Shown piece by piece: positions 1 to 9,221 of a DNA stretch of 64,000 bases. The position numbers and the translations under genes were made by a program. The stretch lies in the NCBI GenBank assembly GCA_003214855.1, contig QCLC01000004.1:32809-96808 (forward strand), given 5' to 3'. The notes below the pieces were generated by a model. It worked only from the letters and a program-made list of their open reading frames with translations. It had not been told where the DNA came from and did not search any database. The DNA comes from Prochlorococcus sp. AG-412-I05. GTDB taxonomy: Bacteria; Cyanobacteriota; Cyanobacteriia; PCC-6307; Cyanobiaceae. The stretch's first letter is position 1. The number at the start of each line of letters is the position of its first letter.

Positions 1-1
1 G

Positions 2-619
2 GAAGAGGGGCTTGATACAGGCCCTGTTTTAGTCCAGGAAAGGGTTGCTATCGGCTTACTGGAAAATGCGAATCAGCTGTCTAATCGTTTGAGCTCTATA
101 ACAGCAAAATTGTTTTTAGAATCAATGCCAAGGATTGCAGCAGCAGGCCCTGGAGTCGAATCGGAACGTTGGAAACAATTGGAAGTCATCAAACAGGAAG
201 AGATTGAAGGTGACCCGACATATGCCCGAATGCTGTCGAAAAAAGACCACATTCTTGATTGGAATCAATCTGCAATGGATTTGCATCGCAGGGTTATGGG
301 CCATTATCCAAACGCATTCAGCAGCTGGAATAACAAAAGGCTGAAAGTACAAGCCACTGAGCCACTTGATGAGGAATTGAAATCCAAGCTTTCTGAAGAA
401 GTAAGGCCACTGATTGGACGCTGGCAAGATGGAGAACATGAACCAGGAAAGATCCTGGCTTGCGAATCCGATCTGGGCCTAGTCGTAAGTACAAAAACGT
501 GCCCTTTACTCATTCGACAAGGCCAATTGGAAGGCAAAAGCAAGGCGCTTGGAGAGGTGTTAATACAACAATTGCAAGCGACTGTTGGCCAGGGTCTTGG
601 GGTAGGGTTCAACATCTAA
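2..619 (+). CDS. fmt: methionyl-tRNA formyltransferase, 3' part (5' end outside window)
   Basis: Fmt transfers the formyl group of 10-formyl-THF to Met-tRNAi before translation initiation. The reading frame is open from base 2 and gives 205 C-terminal residues of a protein that is normally about 320-340 long. The first residues read EEGLDTGPVLVQE, matching the conserved D-T-G-P-V-L segment at the end of the formyltransferase domain. The rest fits the Fmt C-terminal tRNA-binding domain (NAFSSWNNKRLKV, then a conserved ILACESDLGLVVST segment and a final GQGLGVGF). A TTG at 89 could be taken for a start but lies inside the gene. The gene is partial only because of the window edge; the stop is TAA. 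Confidence 0.9.
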   Translation, partial: EEGLDTGPVLVQERVAIGLLENANQLSNRLSSITAKLFLESMPRIAAAGPGVESERWKQLEVIKQEEIEGDPTYARMLSKKDHILDWNQSAMDLHRRVMGHYPNAFSSWNNKRLKVQATEPLDEELKSKLSEEVRPLIGRWQDGEHEPGKILACESDLGLVVSTKTCPLLIRQGQLEGKSKALGEVLIQQLQATVGQGLGVGFNI

Positions 620-823
620 CTCAAGGGTTATCTTTGCCAGATGTCCTCCTTTAGCGTGTTTCAAAAATTTTCATAGGTTCAAACCAGACTTGACCAATCC
701 TGATAGGAGCATGCTTAGAAGACTAATGTCAAACAAGCGAAAGGAATAGAGAAATCACAAACAGCGCAGTTATGAGTTGGTGTGGTCAATAATGCCTAGA
801 AAGACTGGCTTTAGCCCTTGGTG

Positions 824-1555
824 ATGCAGATCCAGGTAAAGTTGTGCCACACAGACCCAAATCGTTGCATTGTGCACGTTTCGGGTTGGAAAGGTGGTGA
901 TCCTCTAGGAAGTGCCTTAGGAGAGGGACCGACAGCTGAGTCTGCAGAAGACCGAGCGATAGAAAGACTGATCAAACGACTAGCCAACAAGACAAGCCAT
1001 CTCAATGATAGTGATTTAGTTGAGACTCAAGAAACTGATTCAGATTCAAGCACTAATAAACGATTAATCAGCGTGCCATTCCAAAAAGATGAGCAGAATC
1101 ATCAACCAAATAATATCGAACAATTTTCAACATCAGAGCATCAAGTAGATCCTCTAACAGATCCCGAAGACTGGAGTGATGAATTGGCATCAATAGATCA
1201 TGAGCTACAAAGAATCGGATGGGATAGAGAACAGGAGATGCATTACCTGCAGAAGTGCTTTGGTCACTCAAGTCGTCATCGCATCACTCGCTACAGTGAT
1301 TTAACTTTCTTTCTGAATCAACTAAAAGGATTAAAGCCTGGAGAAGATCCTAATGAGGCTAGCTTACCATTACGCCGCAAAGATCTTTTGATCCAATGTG
1401 ATCAATTGCTCGAGAAACTTAGATGGACACCAGAGCAAGGCAGAAGATACCTACAAGAGCAACTAAAAGTGAGAAGCCGACAACAATTAAATGATGAGCA
1501 ATTGCTGAGTTTCAACATGCTTCTAGAAGCAGAGCTAATAACAAATAGACAGTAG
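824..1555 (+). CDS. conserved hypothetical protein with an internal duplication
   Basis: A 243-residue protein I do not recognise by name. The N-terminal ~60 residues (VKLCHTDPNRCIVHVSGW, then an Ala/Glu-rich helix ending RLIKRL) could be a small dsRBD-like alpha/beta fold. A polar linker follows, then two related ~45-residue units at about 115-160 and 165-215. Both carry the pattern L-x-x-x-x-W-x-x-E/R-Q-x-x-x-Y/R-L-Q-x-x-x-x-x-x-S-R-x-x-x, then a helix ending in DL or LL. The frame starts TTG-GTG-ATG; ATG at 824 was chosen, although no clear Shine-Dalgarno is visible. It stands alone about 200 bp downstream of fmt. The function is unknown; the duplicated helical unit could bind nucleic acid or protein (inference). 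Confidence 0.7.
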   Translation: MQIQVKLCHTDPNRCIVHVSGWKGGDPLGSALGEGPTAESAEDRAIERLIKRLANKTSHLNDSDLVETQETDSDSSTNKRLISVPFQKDEQNHQPNNIEQFSTSEHQVDPLTDPEDWSDELASIDHELQRIGWDREQEMHYLQKCFGHSSRHRITRYSDLTFFLNQLKGLKPGEDPNEASLPLRRKDLLIQCDQLLEKLRWTPEQGRRYLQEQLKVRSRQQLNDEQLLSFNMLLEAELITNRQ

Positions 1556-2083
1556 TCAACATTTAACTATTGCAAGCATGATCCCCATATTGCGATGGGT
1601 TGGCAATGAAAAAAATTAAGGATAGCGATCATATAAGCAGTCGATAGTAAATATATCATCCAAGGCTGTATAAAACATATTGAACGGCATAAATGTAGAC
1701 CAACAAAGACTGGCTGTTAAGTTAGTCTGGAACTAATATGCACAAACGCTAAAGGCTCAAACAATAATTCAAGATCCATCAATTCTCTAGGGCAATATAA
1801 ACTTTATAGACAATCAGTATTTGGAGCCCAAAGCAGGGTTGGATGCCTATAAATAAATCTGTTGGGCATCAGGCAACAATTAGAACGAACTATTCTTTTA
1901 CAGCTTAAAGCATCAATGGCAGAGAATCGGGGCTGGGGAATACCATCCTGCACCATATTGCACGCTTTAAACTCTTAAGTTGACACAAGATCTACAATGA
2001 GTTGTTGTCATGTGTTACAGATTGATTAAAAGGGGTAGATAAGAGTTAATCTTCTGCTACAAATCCAGGCAGAGAGATGCTGC
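1556..2083. other. AT-rich intergenic stretch
   Basis: A 528-bp stretch with no ORF of coding quality on either strand and no tRNA-like fold that I can see. It may hold promoters for the small ORF or the Rieske oxygenase gene downstream; no boxes can be assigned with confidence. Confidence 0.4.
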
Positions 2084-2242
2084 ATGTCTGTTCGCGGATT
2101 AGTCAGCGTTGGTATATTGTATAAATTGTTAGCGTTAAATGGTTTTATCCTGAATAATCAACTGGATAGTCAAAGTACGAAGGTGCCGCAACCAGCCGCC
2201 CAGGCAGCAAAGATCTACCAGAAAGCGGTGAGCTATGTGTAA
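2084..2242 (+). CDS. possible 52-residue small protein
   Basis: A short frame from ATG to TAA preceded by the purine-rich sequence GGCAGAGAG. The protein begins MSVRGLVSVGILYKLLAL, a hydrophobic stretch that could be a membrane helix. It ends in an Ala/Gln-rich amphipathic tail (PQPAAQAAKIYQKAVSYV). The tail is compositionally coding-like, unlike the surrounding DNA. I do not recognise a family. It lies in the ~880-bp gap before the Rieske oxygenase gene, on the same strand, and could be a leader or an independent small protein. Conservation in related strains would decide. Confidence 0.35.
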   Translation: MSVRGLVSVGILYKLLALNGFILNNQLDSQSTKVPQPAAQAAKIYQKAVSYV

Positions 2243-2439
2243 CGAAGGTCCTGTCAGGGGGGTGAGGCCTAGGGGCTACCCGTGTGATCGCCTGCAGTGC
2301 AAGCGTTTATGGGACTTAACGTCGTAGTCAAGGAGCCAATAAGAAGCTCAACAGTATATCAATATTATTACGCCATAACTGCAGAATTTACAAACCAGAT
2401 GCCTGCACGATAAAATTGAATTAATAAAAAAAGACCAAG

Positions 2440-3750
2440 TTGACAGTTGAGTCTCCAATTGAGAAAGCGATACGTCCTTCAGTAGGCCTACTGGGTTGGT
2501 ATTCCGTTTGTGCTAGTAAGTTATTAAAAGAAAATGAATTATATCATTTGTCCATGTTTAATGAGCCATTAGTCATATACAGAGACAAGTATAACACGCC
2601 GAGATGTATCAAAGATTCATGCCCTCATCGCTCGGCATCATTTCGTGGAGGAGAAAATGAAAACGGTGAAATCGTCTGTCCATATCATGGAGCTCGCTAT
2701 ACGCCATCCTGCAATCAGGATGGATCAGATACAGTAACATGTAGCCATATTATTGACTCTCATTATGATAATTTCGCAAAACATTTACACCTCAGGCAAT
2801 ATCCCTGTGTAGAGCAAGGTGACTATATATATATTTATTATACAGGAGAAGCACAGCCTAGCCCAAAAGATTTTCAGATAAAATCTCACCTAGAGAATAG
2901 TCTTCCAGAGGCCTATGGCTTTGACCTGAAAGATTACGAATATGAAGAAGTATTTATAGACTTTAAATGCGATTGGTCTCGTATCATAGAAAACCATTTA
3001 GACATCTTACATATCTTTTGGCTACATGGTAATACATTGCCGGGAAATGATGTTAACAGAAAAACAATTAAAAGCTTCAATCAATCAATCAATAAGGACC
3101 AATATCATTTTCGAAGCGTCTATCATGAGAAAGGAGATAACAAGGAGGAGTTTATTTCTCAAATCTTTATCCCTCCTGGCCGTGTGATTATATTCAAGGG
3201 GTCAACTGAACAAGCAAGATATGTACAAGTTTTAGATCATATCCCCTTGTCACATAATAGAGCGCGAATCATTGTTCGTCATTATAGAAAGTTTCTTAGG
3301 AATAAGCTTCTGTGCAAATTACTTCTCTTTAAACAAAGGCAGCAAAAAGTGTTTTATAAAATTTTCTCGGAAGATTATCTCGTCTTACAAACTCAAACGT
3401 TTAATGAGCAAATGGGATACTTGAACCAAGCTCAAGCGAAGCTGTTAGCAGAAGACAAGATGATTAATCTTTTTTGGGATTGGCATCAACACTCACTTGA
3501 GAAAGAGCATCCATGGGATATACACCCCACAACCGCACATACAAATACAATTCATCAAGATATGTTGATGCTTTACCCTCCCGCAAACCCACAGTTATCT
3601 CATGATATTAAACGTATAATCGATCGCAAAGTAGCCGCTCGACTAGTCTCTATAGTTCTGATCATACTCGCGTTTATTTTTGCGCCAGACTTAGTTCAAC
3701 AAATAAAGTCTGGCAATGTTTCAATGCCCATGGTTGGAACTCAAGAATAA
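2440..3750 (+). CDS. Rieske 2Fe-2S oxygenase, pheophorbide a oxygenase (PaO/Lls1)-like
   Basis: A 436-residue aromatic-ring-hydroxylase-type oxygenase. The Rieske cluster ligands are visible at residues ~61-85: C-P-H, 17 residues later C-P-Y-H. The mononuclear iron site follows at ~185-197 with the N-H-L-D-I-L-H-I-F-W-L-H pattern (Asp/His/His facial triad). The C-terminus has one membrane helix (VSIVLIILAFIFAPDLV). This layout (N-terminal Rieske, catalytic domain, C-terminal anchor) is that of the PaO/CAO/Tic55 group, which oxidises chlorophyll catabolites or related cyclic substrates. The substrate here is not known. The start is TTG, because an in-frame TAA lies four codons upstream and the next ATG would remove the N-terminus of the Rieske domain. 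It has no operon partner. Confidence 0.85.
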   Translation: MTVESPIEKAIRPSVGLLGWYSVCASKLLKENELYHLSMFNEPLVIYRDKYNTPRCIKDSCPHRSASFRGGENENGEIVCPYHGARYTPSCNQDGSDTVTCSHIIDSHYDNFAKHLHLRQYPCVEQGDYIYIYYTGEAQPSPKDFQIKSHLENSLPEAYGFDLKDYEYEEVFIDFKCDWSRIIENHLDILHIFWLHGNTLPGNDVNRKTIKSFNQSINKDQYHFRSVYHEKGDNKEEFISQIFIPPGRVIIFKGSTEQARYVQVLDHIPLSHNRARIIVRHYRKFLRNKLLCKLLLFKQRQQKVFYKIFSEDYLVLQTQTFNEQMGYLNQAQAKLLAEDKMINLFWDWHQHSLEKEHPWDIHPTTAHTNTIHQDMLMLYPPANPQLSHDIKRIIDRKVAARLVSIVLIILAFIFAPDLVQQIKSGNVSMPMVGTQE

Positions 3751-3895
3751 AGATCTAGTTTCCTAGAGATTTTGATTTTATTGATATGAGTTCTGTTCAA
3801 GAATTAGGCCTTGCCTAACAATTGAACAAAACACTTCACTTGGGCCTCACAAGCTATATTTATAACTTGTCAATTTTGATGATTATTTAGCAACC

Positions 3896-6800
3896 ATGCC
3901 TCTGAGCTCATTAGTTCGTCATCTTCAGAAGTCGACTCTCACTGGTGAGTTGGTGGATAGAAGTAATCGAAACGACCGATTACTGATGCGGGGAGCCGGG
4001 CGAGTCGGGCGCGCATTAATAGCAAGTGCAATAGCTCGTAAGCAGAGTCGTCCACTGGTTGTGATCGTACCGACACTAGAAGAGGCCAATCGCTGGTCTT
4101 CGCTGCTTGCAATGATGGGTTGGTCGCATAATCATCTCTACCCAACAAGTGAAGGATCACCTTATGAGCCATTTGACCCCACAACAGAAATCGTCTGGGG
4201 GCAATTGCAGGTTCTAAGTGAACTTCTTGGAGAATCAACCCGAAGTTGCGATCGAGCCATTGTGGCCACAGAAAGAGCTTTGCAGCCACATCTACCTCCT
4301 GTTGAAGCACTCGCATCACAGTGTGAAATACTCTGTCGTGGAGAGCATATAGACCTGGAAAGCTTAGCCAATACTCTTACCAAGCTTGGATATCATCGAG
4401 TTACAACCGTTGATCAGGAAGCCACCTGGAGTCGTCGTGGTGACATCGTTGATATATTTCCAGTAAGCAGTGAATTACCAGTTCGCCTCGAGTTATTCGG
4501 CGATGAACTTGACAAATTAAAGGAATTCGACCCAGTCAGTCAACGTTCCCTGGATGAAGTTAATGAGCTTTGCCTAACCCCTTCAGGGTTTAGTCCATTA
4601 ATTGCTCATCAACTACGACAGTCCATGCCCGATGGGCTTGACCGTCTTGTTAGTGAGGAGACTTTAGATCAATTATTAGAAGGTTCTACACCAGATGGTA
4701 TAAGAAGGTTAATGGGTATTGCATGGAACAAACCTGCCTCGCTACTTGACTACATTCCTGCCAACTCCTTTATCGCAATAGATGAGAAGCGTCATGGCTC
4801 TGCACATGGAAAGCTATGGCTTCAACATGCAGAAGAACATCACATTGATGTGGGTCAATCAATGGGCTTGTCGACTGATCAACAAAAAAAGTATTGGCCT
4901 CCATTGCTTCATCGCAGAATCGAAGAAAGCTATGCAAACACAGATGGCTTTGCTGGCATTGATCTTGCCGAACTCCATGAAGACGATGGTTATGCAAATA
5001 GTTTTGATCTTGCCAGTCGGCCAATTCCAGCCACCCCAAACCAGTTCGGCAGGTTAGGAGCGCAAATCAAAAATTATCAAAAAGAACATCATCCCGTTTG
5101 GCTTTTATCAGCGCAACCAAGCCGTGCTGTGGCTCTTCTTGAAGAACATGACTGCATCACACGCTTCGTCCCTAACGCTAAAGATCACCCAGCCATTGAA
5201 CGTTTGCTCGAGCAAAACACCCCAGTAGCTTTAAAGACAACCGGTTCTGTGGATTTAGAGGGGCTGATCTTGCCAGCCTGGCGTGTTGTTTTGATGACTG
5301 ACCGTGAATTTTTTGGTCAAAAAACCCTTGGCTCTACCGGTTATGTTCGACGACGACGACGGGCGGCCAGTCGTACGGTTGACCCCAATAAGATGTGCTC
5401 TGGGGACTTTGTCGTGCATCGCAATCATGGCATCGGTCGTTTTCTGAAATTAGAAAAACTGGCCATCAGTGGTGAGGTCCGTGACTATTTGGTTATCGAG
5501 TATTTGGATGGAACACTCAGCGTGGCCGCCGATCAACTCGCCAGCCTTGGTCGGTATCGATCAACAAGTGAATCGCCACCAAAACTTAATCGCATGGGAG
5601 GAACAGCGTGGCAAAAAGTTAAAGAGCGAACCCGAAAGTTAGTTCGCAAAGTTGCGATGGATCTGGTCAAGCTCTATGCAGAGCGACTCCAGGCCCCTGG
5701 ATATGCCTTTCCACCAGATGGACCATGGCAGATTGAACTAGAAGAATCTTTTCCCTATGAACCAACACCTGATCAAGTCAAGGCAGTCGTTGATGTAAAG
5801 CGCGATATGGAAGCAGCACAACCTATGGATCGGCTTGTGTGCGGAGATGTTGGTTTCGGAAAAACAGAAGTAGCAATACGGGCAATCTTCAAAGCAATTA
5901 CGTCTGGACGCCAGATAGCCATGCTTGCCCCCACAACAGTGCTAGCCCAACAACACTGGAGAACACTTTCAGACCGCTTCGCTCCCTACCCAATCAAGGT
6001 CGCTTTACTGAACCGATTCAGAACAAGCTCAGAGCGAAAATCAATACTTAATGGCCTCAAAGAAGGGACAATCGATGCAGTTGTCGGTACCCACCAGCTA
6101 CTCAGTAAAAACACAACATTCCAAAAACTAGGGTTGTTGGTTGTTGATGAGGAACAGCGATTTGGAGTCAATCAAAAGGAAAAGATCAAAGCTCTCCGTA
6201 AGGATGTAGATGTTTTGACCCTTTCAGCCACACCAATTCCGCGAACCTTATACATGAGCCTTTCAGGGGTAAGGGAAATGAGTCTGATCACAACCCCTCC
6301 ACCATTGCGCCGTCCTATCAAAACCCACCTAGCAGCTTTTGATGAAGAAGCAGTTCGTAGTTCTATTCGCCAGGAACTTGATCGAGGCGGACAGGTGTTC
6401 TATGTCGTTCCACGTGTTGAGGGTATTGAAGATGTAGCTCGTCAACTTCAACAGATGCTCCCCGATTTGAAGTTGTTGGTAGCCCATGGTCAGATGGCAG
6501 AAGGCGAACTTGAGAGCTCGATGGTTGCCTTTAATGCAGGGGAGGCCGACTTGATGCTATGCACCACGATCGTTGAAAGTGGCCTCGACATCCCACGTGT
6601 GAACACTATTCTCATTGAAGATGCTCATAAATTTGGACTAGCACAGCTCTACCAATTACGTGGACGTGTTGGTAGAAGTGGTGTTCAGGCTCATGCATGG
6701 TTGTTCTATCCGGGTGACGCATCCCTCAGTGATACCGCTAGACAACGCCTACGGGCAATCCAAGAATTTGCACAGCTAGGAAGTGGCTATCAACTGGCGA

Positions 6801-7477
6801 TGCGAGACATGGAAATCCGTGGTGTGGGCAACCTTCTCGGGGTTGAACAAAGCGGCCAAATGGAAACCATTGGTTTTGATCTTTACATGGAAATGTTGCA
6901 GGAATCACTTGCTGAAATCCAAGGACAGGGCATTCCATCTGTAGATGACACTCAAATCGATTTGCCGGTAACAGCTTTCGTGCCAGCGGAATGGATTGTT
7001 GATGGTGACGAAAAGATCGCTGCCTACCGGGCTGCCGCAAATTGTGCTTCTCATGAATCACTGATTGAGTTGGCAGCTAGCTGGACAGACCGATACGGAG
7101 CCATTCCTGGTCCTGTGCAATCACTTCTTCAACTCATGGAGCTCAAACTCTTAGCTCGTCGCTGCGGGATCTCGAGAATTAAGCCAGAAAAGCCAAATAT
7201 TGCGATGGAAACGCCGATGGAGGAGCCCGCCTTCCGGCTACTTAGGCAAGGTTTACCGCAACACCTGCACGGCCGACTGATTTACCAGACTGGAAGTGGA
7301 AATAAAGCCAAGGTGCTGGCACGAGGTCTAAGCGTCTTGCCTATGGAAAAACAGCTTGAACAACTGATGGAGTGGTTGCGTCTCATGGCCACACAGATAC
7401 CTTGCCAGGATGGATTGACTGCAATTCAGCAAAAGCAGCAAGCCATAGAGCGAGACGAGGCCGTGATTACCCCCTAA
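3896..7477 (+). CDS. mfd: transcription-repair coupling factor Mfd
   Basis: Mfd displaces RNA polymerase stalled at lesions and recruits UvrA. The 1193-residue protein is full length. The N-terminal UvrB-homology region is followed by the RNAP-interaction domain (around GDFVVHRNHGIGRFLKLEKL). The helicase motor has Walker A GDVGFGKTE at about residue 649, DEEQ at about 750, and LTLSATPIPRTLY just after. The TRG/motif VI region (QLYQLRGRVGRSGVQAHAW) and the C-terminal autoinhibitory D7 domain are present. ATG at 3896 fits the family length. It is a single gene with about 145 bp upstream. Confidence 0.97.
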   Translation: MPLSSLVRHLQKSTLTGELVDRSNRNDRLLMRGAGRVGRALIASAIARKQSRPLVVIVPTLEEANRWSSLLAMMGWSHNHLYPTSEGSPYEPFDPTTEIVWGQLQVLSELLGESTRSCDRAIVATERALQPHLPPVEALASQCEILCRGEHIDLESLANTLTKLGYHRVTTVDQEATWSRRGDIVDIFPVSSELPVRLELFGDELDKLKEFDPVSQRSLDEVNELCLTPSGFSPLIAHQLRQSMPDGLDRLVSEETLDQLLEGSTPDGIRRLMGIAWNKPASLLDYIPANSFIAIDEKRHGSAHGKLWLQHAEEHHIDVGQSMGLSTDQQKKYWPPLLHRRIEESYANTDGFAGIDLAELHEDDGYANSFDLASRPIPATPNQFGRLGAQIKNYQKEHHPVWLLSAQPSRAVALLEEHDCITRFVPNAKDHPAIERLLEQNTPVALKTTGSVDLEGLILPAWRVVLMTDREFFGQKTLGSTGYVRRRRRAASRTVDPNKMCSGDFVVHRNHGIGRFLKLEKLAISGEVRDYLVIEYLDGTLSVAADQLASLGRYRSTSESPPKLNRMGGTAWQKVKERTRKLVRKVAMDLVKLYAERLQAPGYAFPPDGPWQIELEESFPYEPTPDQVKAVVDVKRDMEAAQPMDRLVCGDVGFGKTEVAIRAIFKAITSGRQIAMLAPTTVLAQQHWRTLSDRFAPYPIKVALLNRFRTSSERKSILNGLKEGTIDAVVGTHQLLSKNTTFQKLGLLVVDEEQRFGVNQKEKIKALRKDVDVLTLSATPIPRTLYMSLSGVREMSLITTPPPLRRPIKTHLAAFDEEAVRSSIRQELDRGGQVFYVVPRVEGIEDVARQLQQMLPDLKLLVAHGQMAEGELESSMVAFNAGEADLMLCTTIVESGLDIPRVNTILIEDAHKFGLAQLYQLRGRVGRSGVQAHAWLFYPGDASLSDTARQRLRAIQEFAQLGSGYQLAMRDMEIRGVGNLLGVEQSGQMETIGFDLYMEMLQESLAEIQGQGIPSVDDTQIDLPVTAFVPAEWIVDGDEKIAAYRAAANCASHESLIELAASWTDRYGAIPGPVQSLLQLMELKLLARRCGISRIKPEKPNIAMETPMEEPAFRLLRQGLPQHLHGRLIYQTGSGNKAKVLARGLSVLPMEKQLEQLMEWLRLMATQIPCQDGLTAIQQKQQAIERDEAVITP

Positions 7478-7597
7478 GCCCTTCCAGCGCAACTATATTA
7501 AGAAGTCTTTACAAAAGCGCAATTCTTCGTTACATTTGCGGAAATAGCGAAAAGTGCCTTGGGGGAATTCACTGAGATTGGGAGCAATCAGGGAATC

Positions 7598-7729
7598 ATG
7601 GGATTAATGAGCGGATTATTCAGTCTCGCCGCGATTGCCATTTTTGCTGTTCTTCAAAGCGAAGCAGAAAACGATGACGACGACTCGAATTCAGGTGGAG
7701 ATGGTGGCTTAATGCAACCTGTTACTTAG
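7598..7729 (+). CDS. small acidic single-pass membrane protein (43 aa)
   Basis: ATG to TAG with a purine-rich GGGAGCAATCAGGGA stretch just upstream. The peptide has a short hydrophobic helix (GLFSLAAIAIFAVLQ) followed by an acidic run EAENDDDDS and a Gly-rich tail. A hydrophobic N-terminus with a strongly acidic C-terminus argues for a real translated small protein. The function is unknown. It lies 120 bp downstream of mfd and tail-to-tail with the processing protease. Confidence 0.6.
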   Translation: MGLMSGLFSLAAIAIFAVLQSEAENDDDDSNSGGDGGLMQPVT

Positions 7730-7822
7730 AGGTCAAACAGGGCGTCATTCTTATGTGCTCGGACACATCCTGCAAGATTATGCATTAATCATCAATTAAT
7801 ACAAAGTCTAATTGTATAGACA

Positions 7823-9184
7823 TTACAATGTTGACGGAATAGTTGGAGGGAAGGTAACTCCTACAGGCTTATACGAAGGCCCATCAAGTACTTTTTTTAG
7901 GGCTTTGATTAGTGTTGTTTCTGCAACCTTATATTGACTATCCTTCCCAGAGCCAAGATCCTCAAGCTTAAAATTATTGATTTCTTTTTCGGACATCACG
8001 GCCTTAATATCTGGCATGATGCCATTTTTATGAATGTCCGTTCCGCTTGGGGTGAGATACTTAGCGATCGTGACAGTAAGACCAGAGCCATCAGAAAGTC
8101 CGCGGACAGATTGAACTAAACCCTTGCCAAAGGTCTTCTGTCCTACAAGTACCCCACGATCATTGTCTTGTAGTGCTCCCGAGAGGATCTCACTCGCGCT
8201 GGCTGAGCCTTCATTCACCAAAACGACTACAGGTCGGTTAGTCAAAGCACTACCATTCGCTCGGCGTACATCCTGAATGCCATCGCGAGTTTTTGTGCGA
8301 ACAATTGTGCCTTCATCTAACCATTGACGGGCAATATCAATACTGGCCTCTAGCAAACCCCCTGGGTTGCTTCGTAAGTCAAGAACATATCCCTGAGCAC
8401 CCTCTTTTTCTAAATTCTTGATAGCACTTCGCATCCCTTTAGCTGCATGGGCATTAAACTGTTTCAGGCGGATATAACCAATTTTTGTACCATCTACTGT
8501 CGTATTTAACTGGATATCAACTGCCTGTATCTCAATGCGTGCACGTATCAACGGGACCTGGATAACTTCACCCTTGCGACGTAAACCAAGGGTGACCTCA
8601 CTACCTTCTTTACCACGAATCAACTTAACAGCATCCGCTGTAGACATGCCCTTAGTTGATTGTCCATTAATGAACACGATCACATCCTTAGGTTGGACAC
8701 CAGCCTTAGATGCAGGAGTTCCTTCAATTGGTGAAACCACAACTAATTCTTTTGTCTCCTTGTCTAGAGAAAGCTGGATGCCAACACCTGTTAATTCTCC
8801 TGAGGTATCGATCTGCATTTCCTTAAATTCCTTTGGATCTAAGAATCGTGTATAGGGATCATCCAAGCTCGCTAACATGCCACGGATCGCTTCATAAGAT
8901 TCTGAAGTGGCTGAATAGTTCTTGGCTAATAAGTCCTTGCGTAGACCCTTCCAGACTTCAGGGTTATATTTACCTGTGGAATCAAGATAGTCACGATATA
9001 CAATCTGCCAGACCTGATCAATTACCTCTTTGGGGCTATCGCTAATAGCGGAAGAAGAACTGCTTGGCAGACCCAAACTTGGAGAGGCAAGTGCAATTGC
9101 GGTAGCGGCTCCTCCCACACCCAGAAGAACCAGCCATGAACTGCCCTGGCGGCCTAATGAGCGAAGACTTCTAGAGATAGGCAT
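7823..9184 (-). CDS. ctpA: carboxyl-terminal processing protease (S41, CtpA-like)
   Basis: A lumenal/periplasmic serine-lysine protease. The CtpA paralogue matures the D1 protein of photosystem II by removing its C-terminal extension. The N-terminus has a signal peptide (SWLVLLGVGGAATAIALA). The PDZ domain spans roughly residues 125-210 (GVGIQLSL to IRGKEGSEVTL). In the S41 domain the nucleophile Ser sits in EGSASASE (about residue 329) and the Lys in QKTFGKG (about 354), with the family's 25-residue spacing. The ATG at 9184 was preferred to an upstream TTG three codons earlier. Marine cyanobacteria carry several Ctp paralogues, so CtpA rather than CtpB/C is not certain. Confidence 0.87.
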   Translation of the reverse strand: MPISRSLRSLGRQGSSWLVLLGVGGAATAIALASPSLGLPSSSSSAISDSPKEVIDQVWQIVYRDYLDSTGKYNPEVWKGLRKDLLAKNYSATSESYEAIRGMLASLDDPYTRFLDPKEFKEMQIDTSGELTGVGIQLSLDKETKELVVVSPIEGTPASKAGVQPKDVIVFINGQSTKGMSTADAVKLIRGKEGSEVTLGLRRKGEVIQVPLIRARIEIQAVDIQLNTTVDGTKIGYIRLKQFNAHAAKGMRSAIKNLEKEGAQGYVLDLRSNPGGLLEASIDIARQWLDEGTIVRTKTRDGIQDVRRANGSALTNRPVVVLVNEGSASASEILSGALQDNDRGVLVGQKTFGKGLVQSVRGLSDGSGLTVTIAKYLTPSGTDIHKNGIMPDIKAVMSEKEINNFKLEDLGSGKDSQYKVAETTLIKALKKVLDGPSYKPVGVTFPPTIPSTL

Positions 9185-9221
9185 GGCGTCCAAATTGGAC
9201 TGATCTCACACAATAACGACT

